Below are positions 33,534 through 43,200 of a stretch of DNA of 51,112 bases, one piece after another; the first letter of the stretch is position 1; every line of letters starts with the position of its first letter. The notes below the pieces were generated by a model. The model worked only from the letters and a program-made list of their open reading frames with translations. It was not told where the DNA came from and searched no databases. Origin of the DNA: Bacteroidales bacterium (GTDB lineage: Bacteria > Bacteroidota > Bacteroidia > Bacteroidales > UBA932); the NCBI GenBank assembly GCA_017477335.1, contig JAFUVY010000009.1, forward strand, positions 1 through 51,112, read 5' to 3'. Both the position numbers and the translations under genes were made by a program.

Positions 33534-35024
33534 TTAGTCCTCAGGAAGCGTTGCCGGGATCCAGTTGATATCGGCATTGGCGGTGAGGTCGTTGCCGTTT
33601 CCGGAGTAATCCTTTACAGCCTTGCCCTCTCCCTCGTTGAACTTCCAGTAGGCCAGGAGGTTGCTCATGTCACCGGTGTAACGGTACATGTTGGCGGCAA
33701 TCTCTTCGGCGGTGCGCTCAACCTTCCATACGCGGAGCTCGGAAAGCTCGCCCTGGAGGTAGCGGCTGTTGTCGTAGGACTTGGAGATGAAGCAGTCTGT
33801 GCTGAGATTGATGCTGGAGTCGTAAGCGGTGCCGCTCTTTTCAAGTTTGCCGTTCACGTAAAGCTTGATGGTGCGGCTGGTGCAGTTCTGCACAACGGCC
33901 ACATGATACCACTTGCCTGCATCGAAGTTGTAGTTGGAGGTCCAGTTGGAACTCTTTGCAACCTGGAGGTTAGCGTCGCCGATGCCCTGGTCACCGATAC
34001 GGATGAGCCACTTGCCCTCGATGCCGAAGATGGAGGACACGGGGTTCTGGGCGTCGTTGCGCCACTTCTCCGCACGGACAAGGAACTCGACGGTAATCTG
34101 GGTCAGGCTGCTCACGGCAGAGGTGTTCTTCCAGTTGACGGGGAGGAAGTTCTTGTACATGTTTGCCACTACGGAGATAGGATAATCCTTCACGGTAACG
34201 TGTGCGACGGCCTTGACATTGCCATAAGCGGCGGTGATGTCGGCCTCACCTTCAGCAACTGCGGTAACTACGCCGTCCTTGACTGTAGCGACAGCGGTGT
34301 TGGAGGAAGTCCAGGTAAGTTCGGGGAGGTCAGTGTGGTCTGCGGGAAGCAGGGTGGCCTTAATCTCCCAGCTCTTGCCGACGGCAAGCTTGAAGTCGGT
34401 TTCGCTGAGAACGATTTCGGTGGTAGGATTGTTGTCGGGGATGACCTTCACCTTTACGGCAGCCTTGTGGGCGCCGCCCCAGACGATAACCTCGCACTCA
34501 CCTTCCTCGACGGCGGTGATGACGCCGTTTGCAACGGTAGCGACAGCCTCGTCGGAGGAAGACCATACGAGCTGCGGCTTGGTGGTTGCATTCTCAGGGA
34601 GAACGGTTGCGGTAACGGTTGCAGTACGGGTCTCGACGATTGTAACCTCGGCGGGATCAACGGCAATCTTGACTACGGGAACTACGGACTCGTCCAGAGG
34701 GGTGACGGTAACCTTGCAGGTGCCGGTATAATTGCCGGCCTTTGCAGTAACGGTGGCGGTACCGGCGCTCTTACCGGTAATCTTGCCCTCGTTGCTTACG
34801 GTAACCACGTTACGGTTGGAGGAGTTCCACTCCACGACGCTTTTCTTGGCCTCGCCGTAGCAAGTGGGGACAAGGTAAGCAACTTCCGTCTCCATGATGG
34901 AGATGGATTCGGGGGCAACGGTGACCTTGGCCTCGTTGACGGGCTCCGAAGGAAGTGTCTTTGTGCAGGAAACGCCTGCAATCAGGGCTGCGAAAGCAGC
35001 TGCAAAAGAAAGAATATTTTTCAT
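33534..35024 (-). CDS. Ig-like (Big_2) x3 and LamG surface lipoprotein
   Basis: A 496-residue lipoprotein (MKNILSFAAAFAALIAGVSC, Cys20). Three bacterial Ig-like repeats span about 30-280, each with a WSSSDEAVATV-type strand (VEWNSSNRNVVTV, LVWSSSDEAVATV, LTWTSSNTAVATV). A LamG/concanavalin-type domain follows (about 290-480) with FGIEGKWLIRIGD, WYHVAVVQNC and the ending INWIPATLPED. Such proteins are probably surface glycan-binding proteins of the PUL. It is the last gene of the SusCD operon, 19 bases after the GH18 gene. Paralogues lie at 43439, 45023 and 48234. Confidence 0.85.
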   Translation of the reverse strand: MKNILSFAAAFAALIAGVSCTKTLPSEPVNEAKVTVAPESISIMETEVAYLVPTCYGEAKKSVVEWNSSNRNVVTVSNEGKITGKSAGTATVTAKAGNYTGTCKVTVTPLDESVVPVVKIAVDPAEVTIVETRTATVTATVLPENATTKPQLVWSSSDEAVATVANGVITAVEEGECEVIVWGGAHKAAVKVKVIPDNNPTTEIVLSETDFKLAVGKSWEIKATLLPADHTDLPELTWTSSNTAVATVKDGVVTAVAEGEADITAAYGNVKAVAHVTVKDYPISVVANMYKNFLPVNWKNTSAVSSLTQITVEFLVRAEKWRNDAQNPVSSIFGIEGKWLIRIGDQGIGDANLQVAKSSNWTSNYNFDAGKWYHVAVVQNCTSRTIKLYVNGKLEKSGTAYDSSINLSTDCFISKSYDNSRYLQGELSELRVWKVERTAEEIAANMYRYTGDMSNLLAYWKFNEGEGKAVKDYSGNGNDLTANADINWIPATLPED

Positions 35025-35043
35025 GATCTGTCAGACGTTTAAA

Positions 35044-36420
35044 TTACCAATTGTAGGGCTTGGGATCGTACTCGCCCTCGCCAATCTTCTTGTACCACTG
35101 CTTCATGGGCTGGCACTTCTGTCCGTAAGCGCCCTGGGCGGCCTGGGAGAAGTAACCGTTTTCTCCAAAGTAACCGCGCATGCTTGCAGGGTCGGGGTTG
35201 AAGTACATCATGAAGCCATAACCGTCGTTCTTGATGCTCTTTGCAGTGGAGGCGGAGGCGTAATCGCCGTCGTTGCACTCATAGGAACCGCCGGTAGCCC
35301 ACTTTTTGGTCATGCTGCCGGAGGTGCGGCCACGGCCGCCGTAGTTGCCGACGCACTGGTCGATGAATTCGCTGGGATCATGGCCGTCAACGGCGGGCAT
35401 GGTGTACAGGGCACCACAGTTGAAGATGCTGACGATGGAGTCGTCGCACTTGGCTTCCTTCATTGCCTGCTTGAGTTCGTAGCAAAGGCGTGATCCTGCA
35501 GCGGCACCGTGAGAAGCGAACCACTTGTTGCCGGAGATGGGAGAGGTAGAATACTCGTCGTCCAGATTCACACCGTCCATGCCATACTTCTTGATGGCGG
35601 CGGCAACTTCTTTTGCGAATTCCTTTGCGCCCCAGTCGGAAAGCTGTGCAAGACCGGCGGCATCGTGGTTGCCAAGAAGGCCCATGAGAACCTTGATACC
35701 CTTGCGGCGAAGAGGCTGGAGGTAGGTTTCGGATTCGTCCAGGAGAGCCTGGCAGTTGGGGTTGCTGTGCAGATACACACGGTCCTCGGCTGCGTTGTAG
35801 TTGATGTTGTAGGCAAACAGGACAACGTAGTCAAAGAAAGGAGTGCCGTCTTTCAGGAGAACCTCACCGTAGTTCAGGGGGTTGATGTTGTTAACCTCAG
35901 GGAAAGCGATCATCTCGATGTCCTTCTGAGGAGCACGGGAAACCTTGTAAACCACGCGGTTTTCCTTGCACACGACACCTGCGCTCTCGGGTTCAAGGAT
36001 AAGGGGAAGGACGTAGGTCTTTGCAAAAGGCATATCTTCCACATAGAAGTCCACGTTGATTTCGCCTCCGCGCTCGCCGGCTTCAATCTCAATGATGTCG
36101 CCGTCCATGTCGTAGAAATCAGTGGGGAGAAGATCCTCGGCTGCATCCAGGAGGTATTCCCTGTCCAGGGAAACGTTCAGGACAATGTCGTCTTCCAGTT
36201 CCTCGGCAAGGACAGCCGTAAGGGTAGAGGAAGCGTCGGAGCCTTTCATGCGTACAACCACCTCGTTCTGGTTGGCGGCGGAGAAGGTAAGTTCCACCAC
36301 CTCGGAGGGCTCAAGGCCGTGAGTGGGATTGGGATCCGGAATCACTTCGGGTTCCAGATACTTGGTGCTGCAGGCCATCGCCATAAGGCCGGCTGCAGCG
36401 AACAGCATTAATTTTTTCAT
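35044..36420 (-). CDS. GH18 endo-beta-N-acetylglucosaminidase-like lipoprotein with DUF1735 domain
   Basis: A 458-residue lipoprotein (MKKLMLFAAAGLMAMAC, Cys17). Residues of about 40-160 are a DUF1735 beta domain. About 165-450 is a GH18 barrel of the EndoF/EndoH type, with the active-site strand GMDGVNLDDEYS. In the DxxDxDxE motif, Asp282, Asp287 and the acid Glu289 are kept, but the second Asp is Asn285. Such enzymes cut the chitobiose core of N-glycans, releasing the sugar chain from glycoproteins. The context (SusCD, DUF1735-LamG, catalytically dead GH18-like protein) fits an N-glycan utilisation locus. Glycan type and activity are inferred. Confidence 0.85.
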   Translation of the reverse strand: MKKLMLFAAAGLMAMACSTKYLEPEVIPDPNPTHGLEPSEVVELTFSAANQNEVVVRMKGSDASSTLTAVLAEELEDDIVLNVSLDREYLLDAAEDLLPTDFYDMDGDIIEIEAGERGGEINVDFYVEDMPFAKTYVLPLILEPESAGVVCKENRVVYKVSRAPQKDIEMIAFPEVNNINPLNYGEVLLKDGTPFFDYVVLFAYNINYNAAEDRVYLHSNPNCQALLDESETYLQPLRRKGIKVLMGLLGNHDAAGLAQLSDWGAKEFAKEVAAAIKKYGMDGVNLDDEYSTSPISGNKWFASHGAAAGSRLCYELKQAMKEAKCDDSIVSIFNCGALYTMPAVDGHDPSEFIDQCVGNYGGRGRTSGSMTKKWATGGSYECNDGDYASASTAKSIKNDGYGFMMYFNPDPASMRGYFGENGYFSQAAQGAYGQKCQPMKQWYKKIGEGEYDPKPYNW

Positions 36421-36444
36421 AAAGTGTTATTGTTGTTAAAAGGT

Positions 36445-37671
36445 TTATTCTTCGGGAAGCGATACGGGGTACCAACTGGGAGGAAGCTGGCTGGTGAGGT
36501 CGTTGCCAAGGGGAGAATGGTCCTTGATGACAGAGCCCTCGCCCTCGTCAAACTTCCAGTATGCGACAAGACCGTCGGAGGAAGGATCCACCTGGTAGAA
36601 GTGCTTGGGGGCGTTAATCTCCGACTCGGAAAGCACCCTGTTCCAGATACGGCACTCGCAGATGCGGCCGTTCCAGTAGCGCCATTTGTCATAGGAGTAG
36701 CCAACCCAGAAACAGCGGGGCTTGCCGTCGTCTTCTTCCGAGTGTACGGTGGAGAAATCCACGGAGGTGACGCCAATCTCGGAGGCATCGCCCTCGCCCA
36801 CCTTGACGCCGTTAAGGTACACTACCATCTTGCCATTGTCAAAGGAGACGGCAATGTGATACCACCTTCCGGCCTTTATCTGCATGGCCGCGTTGGAGAT
36901 GTGGGCCCGCTTTACGGAACCCTCGCCGTCCTTCTGCGCCACTGCAATCTGGATCTGGTTCTCAGGGATGAGGGTGTCTCCCACGCGGATGAGGAAGCGG
37001 TCCTCTATGCCCATGACGGTTGCAAGGGGATGCTCAATCTTGTTGCCGTCGGAACCGGTGCGCTTGAAGGTTGTGGCGTTTACCAGGGCCTCCATGGTGA
37101 ATGTAGTCATATCCTTGAAGGTGGGCTGGTCGTCAAAGTACGGCCAGGCGCGGTTATCCGTAAGGTCTGCCACCACGTTCACAAGGGAAGCCTTGGAAAG
37201 CACGTAGTAAAAGATGGAACCGCTTCCGAGGACGTCCACATCGGCAGAGGAAATCCTGAGCGGAAGGACATAGTGGGTTTTGAGATCCGGGAGTGCGTTG
37301 GCCCCGGTAAAGCTGACGGTTACGGGAGAGCTGGTGACAAAGCCACCGGCAAGTTCCACCTCCAGGGTGGAGAGGGAGTAGTTGGCCTCCGGAAGGAGCT
37401 GGGCGGCGGCATCGGCATGGGCGGCCCGGTAAGTTTCAAGGGCCGACGGATCCACGTCCACCCTCACCTTCACGTCCTTGCTTTCCGGGAGGGCCATCTG
37501 GATGCTGAACTGCCTGGAAAGGGCGGCGTCGGTTTCGGCTACGCGGATATCGGCAACGGAGGAAGAACCGGAAAAATAGATCACGTTGGAGAAACGGTGA
37601 TCGGTTTCTTTCTGCGAGCAGGCGGCAAGGCAGAGCGTCATGGCCGCCAGTGTAAATATCTTGGCTTTCAT
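36445..37671 (-). CDS. DUF1735-LamG surface lipoprotein
   Basis: A 408-residue lipoprotein (MKAKIFTLAAMTLCLAAC, Cys18). Residues of about 25-165 are a DUF1735 domain (VIYFSGSSSVADIRVAE, THYVLPLRISSADVDV). About 180-400 is a LamG-type jelly roll with MGIEDRFLIRVGD, WYHIAVSFDNGKMVVYLNG and AYWKFDEGEGSVIKDHSP. This pairing is typical of surface glycan-binding proteins in GH18 PULs. It follows the GH18-like gene after 3 bases and precedes the GH18 enzyme by 24. Confidence 0.85.
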   Translation of the reverse strand: MKAKIFTLAAMTLCLAACSQKETDHRFSNVIYFSGSSSVADIRVAETDAALSRQFSIQMALPESKDVKVRVDVDPSALETYRAAHADAAAQLLPEANYSLSTLEVELAGGFVTSSPVTVSFTGANALPDLKTHYVLPLRISSADVDVLGSGSIFYYVLSKASLVNVVADLTDNRAWPYFDDQPTFKDMTTFTMEALVNATTFKRTGSDGNKIEHPLATVMGIEDRFLIRVGDTLIPENQIQIAVAQKDGEGSVKRAHISNAAMQIKAGRWYHIAVSFDNGKMVVYLNGVKVGEGDASEIGVTSVDFSTVHSEEDDGKPRCFWVGYSYDKWRYWNGRICECRIWNRVLSESEINAPKHFYQVDPSSDGLVAYWKFDEGEGSVIKDHSPLGNDLTSQLPPSWYPVSLPEE

Positions 37672-37674
37672 ATT

Positions 37675-38610
37675 CTAGTTGCAGAGGTTAATGCCGTCAC
37701 GGATCTGGGGGAAGGTGCGGCCGCTGTTATAATAGTCTTCCTGGGCGTTGAAGAAGGCCACGCCCTTTTTGTTGATTCCGGAGGTGTAGTCCTTTACCCA
37801 TGCGGCCGCCTGTGCGCCGCTGGGGCCCACCCATTCCCCGTCAATCGCCTCGGGGATGGAGACCTCCATAAGCAGCCTGTCCTTGGGCACGCCGGCCACA
37901 AGCTGCGCGTTCACGGCTACGGCAAGGGCCCCCACGGAGGTGTTGGCCCCGGGGACTATGATAAGGTACTCGCACTTGGAAAGGAAACTGTTGTCTTCCA
38001 GGTTACGGGCATAGCCGCGGAAAATGACGGTCTTGCCCTCATGGGCGGACACCCATGCAAGGACTGCGTCAATGAACTGCCTCTGGGCCCTGGACTCTAT
38101 GTCGGTGCTGGTCTTTCCGGTATAGGAAATCACAATGCCGTCGTAATCGTATGCATTGAGGGCGGCTATCTGTGCGTCCGTGTACTCCCGGAGCGTTGCA
38201 AGGAAGCCTTCTTCCAACTCCAGATGCTCGCTGAACCAGGCGTCCCAGGCAAGGGAGTAGTCCACCACGTGAAGCACTTTGGTGCCGCGTTCGCGGACAG
38301 AGGCCATCTCTGCGGCTATGGAAGGATAAAGGGGCTTGGTTCCCACAAGACCTATATAGTCCAGGCTGTCCGGATACACGTCCAGATGCTGGTTGGCCCG
38401 GGTGGGAGCCTCTGACTGTGAATCGAGCATGGCGATGGAGACCTTATGGGTTTTCTTTGCCTTGAAGGCCAGGAGGTTCTCCATATACTCTGCACTGCGG
38501 ACCACGGGTGCCGGGCTGTAATCCAGGGGCTCGGGGCTGGTCCACTTGGAGCAGGAAACCGCAATGGCGGCGGCCGCTCCGGCTATCATTATATAATGTA
38601 GTGCTTTCAT
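37675..38610 (-). CDS. GH18-like lipoprotein lacking catalytic residues
   Basis: A 311-residue lipoprotein (MKALHYIMIAGAAAAIAVSC, Cys20). The body resembles a GH18 barrel (VSIAMLDSQ, YIGLVGTKPLYPSIAAEM, GTKVLHVVDYSLAWDAWF). At the active-site strand it reads YDYDGIVISYTGKTS: only the first Asp of DxxDxDxE remains, and both DxE catalytic positions are Ser and Thr. It is therefore probably a glycan-binding protein rather than an enzyme, as known for non-catalytic GH18-like proteins in Bacteroides endoglycosidase loci. Between susD (4-base gap) and the DUF1735-LamG gene. Confidence 0.8.
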   Translation of the reverse strand: MKALHYIMIAGAAAAIAVSCSKWTSPEPLDYSPAPVVRSAEYMENLLAFKAKKTHKVSIAMLDSQSEAPTRANQHLDVYPDSLDYIGLVGTKPLYPSIAAEMASVRERGTKVLHVVDYSLAWDAWFSEHLELEEGFLATLREYTDAQIAALNAYDYDGIVISYTGKTSTDIESRAQRQFIDAVLAWVSAHEGKTVIFRGYARNLEDNSFLSKCEYLIIVPGANTSVGALAVAVNAQLVAGVPKDRLLMEVSIPEAIDGEWVGPSGAQAAAWVKDYTSGINKKGVAFFNAQEDYYNSGRTFPQIRDGINLCN

Positions 38611-38614
38611 AACT

Positions 38615-40204
38615 CTAGTTGATTGCGGGGTTGCAGTCCCACCACAGACGGGTGGAGTAATTGTCCGGTCCTCCCAGAAGGGCTACGCCGGCGGTATAGT
38701 TGGTTCCGTTGGTGGTAACCTCTTCCTGGGGATAAGGCATGCGGCGGGCGCCAAGGTCGCTGCGGACCACTCCACCGCTCTTGTTCCCGGCTTCGGAGGC
38801 GGGGATGATGCGGGGATAGCCGGTGCGGCGGATATCGGCCCAGGATTCATTGCCGATATGGTAGTTGGCAATCCACTTCTGGATGAGGATGCGTTCCTGC
38901 ATCTCGGCCGGGTCGGCTGCGTCGTTCCAGGCCACCGGGAGGGTGGACAGGCGGGTGGTGTAGGTGTTGGTGCCGGCCGGGTCTATGTAGGTGTCCGGGA
39001 TGGAGGTGGCGTCGGCAATGTAGGCGTCTGCGCCGGAGGCTCCCCACTGGGCAAAGCTCAGACGTATGCCTTCCTCGTAGAAGTCTTTTGCGCTGCCGCC
39101 CATGTCAAAGCCGAAGACCGCTGCGGCCTCCGCCTTGAGGAACTGCACCTCTGCGGCGTTCATCCAGTAGATGGGGGAAGATACGGAGAGGTTCACTCCG
39201 CTGTACTTGCGGCCCACGGTCCCAAGGGCGGGAATTTCTATTCCGTGACGGATACCCACGTAGGGAACGCCGTCCCATTCGGACTCGGTGAAATACATGG
39301 GCCTGCGGGGGTCATTGTAACCGTTCATGTAGCAGATGATGTCTGCCGCGGCGTGGGTGTCTCCGCCGGTTGAGCAGCCCTGGGGCTCGTTGTACTTCAC
39401 GGAGACATACATGGGATTGCCCTTTTCACCGAAGTTGCGGGTGGTGAGCTTTGCCGCGTCGTCATTGGAGGTGAAGACGCCGATTTCGTGCTTCGCGGCC
39501 TCTTCCGCCATCTTCTTTGACAGGGCGGGATCCGCATAGACGATACGCATGGCAAGACGCAGCTTCATGGAGTTTGCAAATTTGCACCACGCCACGGGAG
39601 AGCCGCCGTAGATGTAGTCCGCACTGGCCGATATGCCCCCGTTGCGGTTTTCCGTAAGGGCGGCTATAGCCTCGTCAAGTTCGCGGAACATTGCGGTGTA
39701 AACGTCCCTCTGGCTGTCATATGGAACCTCTATCTTGCCGCCCACGCCTATCTGGCTGTAGGGAATGGGACCGTAGGTGTCCGTGATGCGGCTCATGGAG
39801 GTAACCTTTATAATCTTGCTTATCGCCGTAACGATGGGGTCGCCGATACCCTGGAGCGTCTGCATATTGGCATAGAGCACGGGGATTATGCGGTCGCTGT
39901 GCATGAGCACGCGGGTCCAGTCGTTGGTGGCGTTGTAGTTGTCTATAGTGTTGTCGAAACGTCCCGTGGTGGCGTAGTATCCGGCCATGGGACCTCCCAG
40001 GAGACACTCTGTGAACTGGGTGGTATTCACATCCGTGGAGACCACTGCCGATGCCATGCCGTTCAGGGCGGCGGCCACATTGTAGCCGTTGCGGGACATG
40101 GCCTCGTCGGAGATGTCGTAAGGATTGGTGTTGTAATCCAGGTAGTTGGCCGTACAGGAGAGTGCCGCTGCGGCACTGGCTGCAAATAATATGATTTTTT
40201 TCAT
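38615..40204 (-). CDS. SusD/RagB-like outer-membrane lipoprotein
   Basis: A 529-residue SusD-like protein, the lid that captures glycan for its SusC partner. The signal MKKIILFAASAAAALSC (Cys17) is followed by NYLDYNTNPYDIS, then SRITDTYGPIPYSQIGVGG, WCKFANSMKLRLAMRIVY and AAEVQFLKAEAAAVFGF. These match the SusD-like group with the YGPIPY signature. The start is set at the second Met (40204), which begins a proper signal peptide, two codons after the first. It lies 7 bases after susC. Confidence 0.92.
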   Translation of the reverse strand: MKKIILFAASAAAALSCTANYLDYNTNPYDISDEAMSRNGYNVAAALNGMASAVVSTDVNTTQFTECLLGGPMAGYYATTGRFDNTIDNYNATNDWTRVLMHSDRIIPVLYANMQTLQGIGDPIVTAISKIIKVTSMSRITDTYGPIPYSQIGVGGKIEVPYDSQRDVYTAMFRELDEAIAALTENRNGGISASADYIYGGSPVAWCKFANSMKLRLAMRIVYADPALSKKMAEEAAKHEIGVFTSNDDAAKLTTRNFGEKGNPMYVSVKYNEPQGCSTGGDTHAAADIICYMNGYNDPRRPMYFTESEWDGVPYVGIRHGIEIPALGTVGRKYSGVNLSVSSPIYWMNAAEVQFLKAEAAAVFGFDMGGSAKDFYEEGIRLSFAQWGASGADAYIADATSIPDTYIDPAGTNTYTTRLSTLPVAWNDAADPAEMQERILIQKWIANYHIGNESWADIRRTGYPRIIPASEAGNKSGGVVRSDLGARRMPYPQEEVTTNGTNYTAGVALLGGPDNYSTRLWWDCNPAIN

Positions 40205-40211
40205 AACCACT

Positions 40212-43200
40212 CTAGAATTTAGCCCTTAAAGAGAAGCCCACATTACGCAGGGAAGGCATCATGAAGTTGTCCAGGCCCTGATAGTAGTTGCCCACGGATG
40301 CCACTGCCTCCGGGTCAAAGGGCGCCTTGCAGTAAATCATAAGGAGATTTCGGCCGATGAGCGAGAGCGTCAGGTCACACACTCCGCCAAGGGTCTTGCG
40401 GGGTATGGTGTAGCCAAGGGAAACCTCGCTCAGGCGGACGTTGGTGGCGCTGTAGGTGTAGAACTGAGGGACACCGTTGCCGCCGGCTATGCCGTTGTAC
40501 CAGGCAAGGGGATCCACCCTGTCGCCGCCGTTGATTTCCACAAAGCCCCTGTCGCGGGCTGCTGCGGAATCTTCCGATACGCCAAAGTAGTCCAGCAGGC
40601 TCTGGGTGCGGGAATAGACTATGCCGCCTATCCTTGCGGTCACCAGCACGCCCAGGTTAAGGCCCTTGTAGCTGAAATCATTGCGCCAGCTCAGGTTGGC
40701 CTTGGGCAGGACGCTTCCAAGGAGCTTGTATTCCGACTTGTCGGCATAGGGGGTGGTGCCGAAGGTACCGTCCGCATTCTGGTAGATGCGGCCGTCCTGG
40801 TCACGGTTTATGTCAAGCAGGGAATAAAGGTCGCCCAGGGTACCGCCTTCCTTGAGGATGAAGTGAGCCTGGCCCAGGCCGCCCATATCCATGTCCCTGC
40901 CCACCAGAACCTCATTGCCGTCCACGACGATAGTCTTTTCCAGGGAGACAATCTTGTTCTTATTGGAGCTGAAGTTAAAGCGGGAATCCCAGCCGAAGTC
41001 CCCCCACTTGTGGCCGTAGCCAAGGGAGAGTTCAATACCGGTGTTCATGATGTCACCGCCCTGGACATACATCTTGGAATAACCGGAACCTGCGGAAATC
41101 TTGGGATCGAAGGTCTGGTTGGCGGTGTGGGAGAGGTACCAGCTCAGATCCAGGGACCAGTCCTTGAAGAAGCGGGCGCTGTAACCGACCTCAAATGAGG
41201 AGGTGCGTTCCGGAAGGAGCTCGTACATGGGATACTGCGTGAGCTGGGAATAGCTCATGGTAGCGCTGTCCCAGGGATGCTGGGGATTTGCTATGTAGCG
41301 GGTGAAAGGAATTGCCACGGAAGCCCAGGAGGCGCGCAGCTTCATGTATTCAAAGTACTTTTGGATGGCGGGGAAGGTCTGGGAGATAACCCAGGAACCG
41401 CCAACGGAAGGATAGAAGAAGCTCTTTACGCTGGAGTGGGGGCCGGCAAGCATGGAAGGCCAGTCGTTACGTCCGGTTATGGTAAGATAGTAAGCGCTCT
41501 TGTAACCCAGTTCGGCCGATGCAAAGATGGCCTGGGTCTGGTCGTGATACGCGCTCTGGCTCTTTCCAAGGGCCGACGTGGAGGTAAGGTTCATCAGGGA
41601 GAACACGTTCTGGACACCGGGCTTCTCGTCGGAGAAGATGCCGTCCGGGATGGGACCGCCAACGGATTCGCTGTAGAACTGCATATCAGAGATGGACGCA
41701 CCCAAGTTGGCCTGGAGGTGAAGGTCTCCCGTGAGGTTCTTGTTCACGTTCACAAGAACATCGGCATAGGTCTGGCGGGTGTCGGAAGAGCTTACCCCGT
41801 AAGAGCCGTACTCGGAATTGGAGGTGAACAGCTTGTTGGTGGAACCGTACTTCTTGTCGTCAAAGCGGTTGGTGTCGTTGTCTATCTTCACGCGGGCGGC
41901 CACGTTGAGCCAGTCCAGGATGTCGTAAGAGAGCTGGGCGCCAAGCATGTAACGTTTCTTGGAGTTCTCACGCAGGGTGCGGTAGTTGATCCAGTAGGGG
42001 TTCTGCATGGTAAGGCCGCCCTCACCGATGGGCCAGTACTGCTCATACACGCGGGCCACGGCGTTGTAACGCTCGTAGATGCGGACGGCGTCCCAGTCGT
42101 TGCCGCGGGGGAAGAGGTAGGCGCCCACCACGGGGTTGTTGTAAGTACCCTGGTTTATGAGGTTGCGGTCCTTCTGGATGACGAATCCGGCGTTGATGTC
42201 CAGAGTCATCTTGCCGTTCAGGAACTTTGTGGTATTGCGTCCGTTGAAGGTATATTTGTCGTAGGAGTTGTTGGGAACTATACCCTGGGAATTCAGGGCA
42301 CCGGCGCTCAGGTAGGTCTGATTGTTGGCGTTGCCCACGGAAAGGGAGATGTTTTCCGTTTCCGTCATGCCGGTCTTGAAATAATCCCTGAGAGGGTTGT
42401 AGCCGCTGCGGACGCTTTCGGGAATCTGCGTTGCGGCCCAGCTCTTCACTTCCGAGCCGATGGAGGAGGCGTAGTCTCCCGTGCCGTAACGGTTCTGGAA
42501 TGAAGGCGTCACAAAGGGCGACATCATTTCCAGGGAAGCGGAGAATGTAACGCTGGCCTTGCCCTCCTGGCCCTTGCGGGTGGTGATGACTATGGCACCG
42601 TTTGCAGCGTCCGAACCGTAAAGCGCGGCGGCGGCTGCACCGTTAAGGACAGACATTGACTCTATGTCTTCCGGGTTAAGGTCTGCAAGAGGGTCGCTGG
42701 AGCCGGTGGAGCCAAACTGCGTGTCTCCGCTGGCTGCGGTCTTGTACATGGGGATACCGTCTATGACATAAAGGGCGTTGGAGCTCTGGGTGACGGACTT
42801 GGGTCCGCGCATGACAACCTTGGAAGCGCCGCCCACGCCTGAAGAGGAGCTGTTTATGACAACGCCGGCCACCTTGCCGTTAAGGGCATTGATGAAGTTG
42901 GCATCCTTGTTTCCAAGTACATCGTCGCTGGAAACCTGCTGTACGTTGTAGGAGAGGGCCTTTTCACTGCGGCGGATACCCAGGGCGGTGACCACCGTTG
43001 CATCCAGGGCCATGGATTCCTCTGTCAGGACCACGTTGATGACTGTGCGGCCGTTGACGGGAATGGTCTGGCTCTCGTAACCCAGGCAGGAGAATTCCAG
43101 GGAGGCGCCGCCGTCCGGAATAGCCAGGGAGTAGCGTCCGTCAAGGTCCGTCACCGTACCCTGAGACGTCCCCTGAACCAGCACGCCGGCCCCCATGACG

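Noticed and set aside
36424..38415. 663-codon plus-strand frame across two PUL genes
   Set aside because: It covers the DUF1735-LamG and GH18-like genes in antisense and has no signal peptide or known motif. The same applies to 33516-35042 and 41277-42503.
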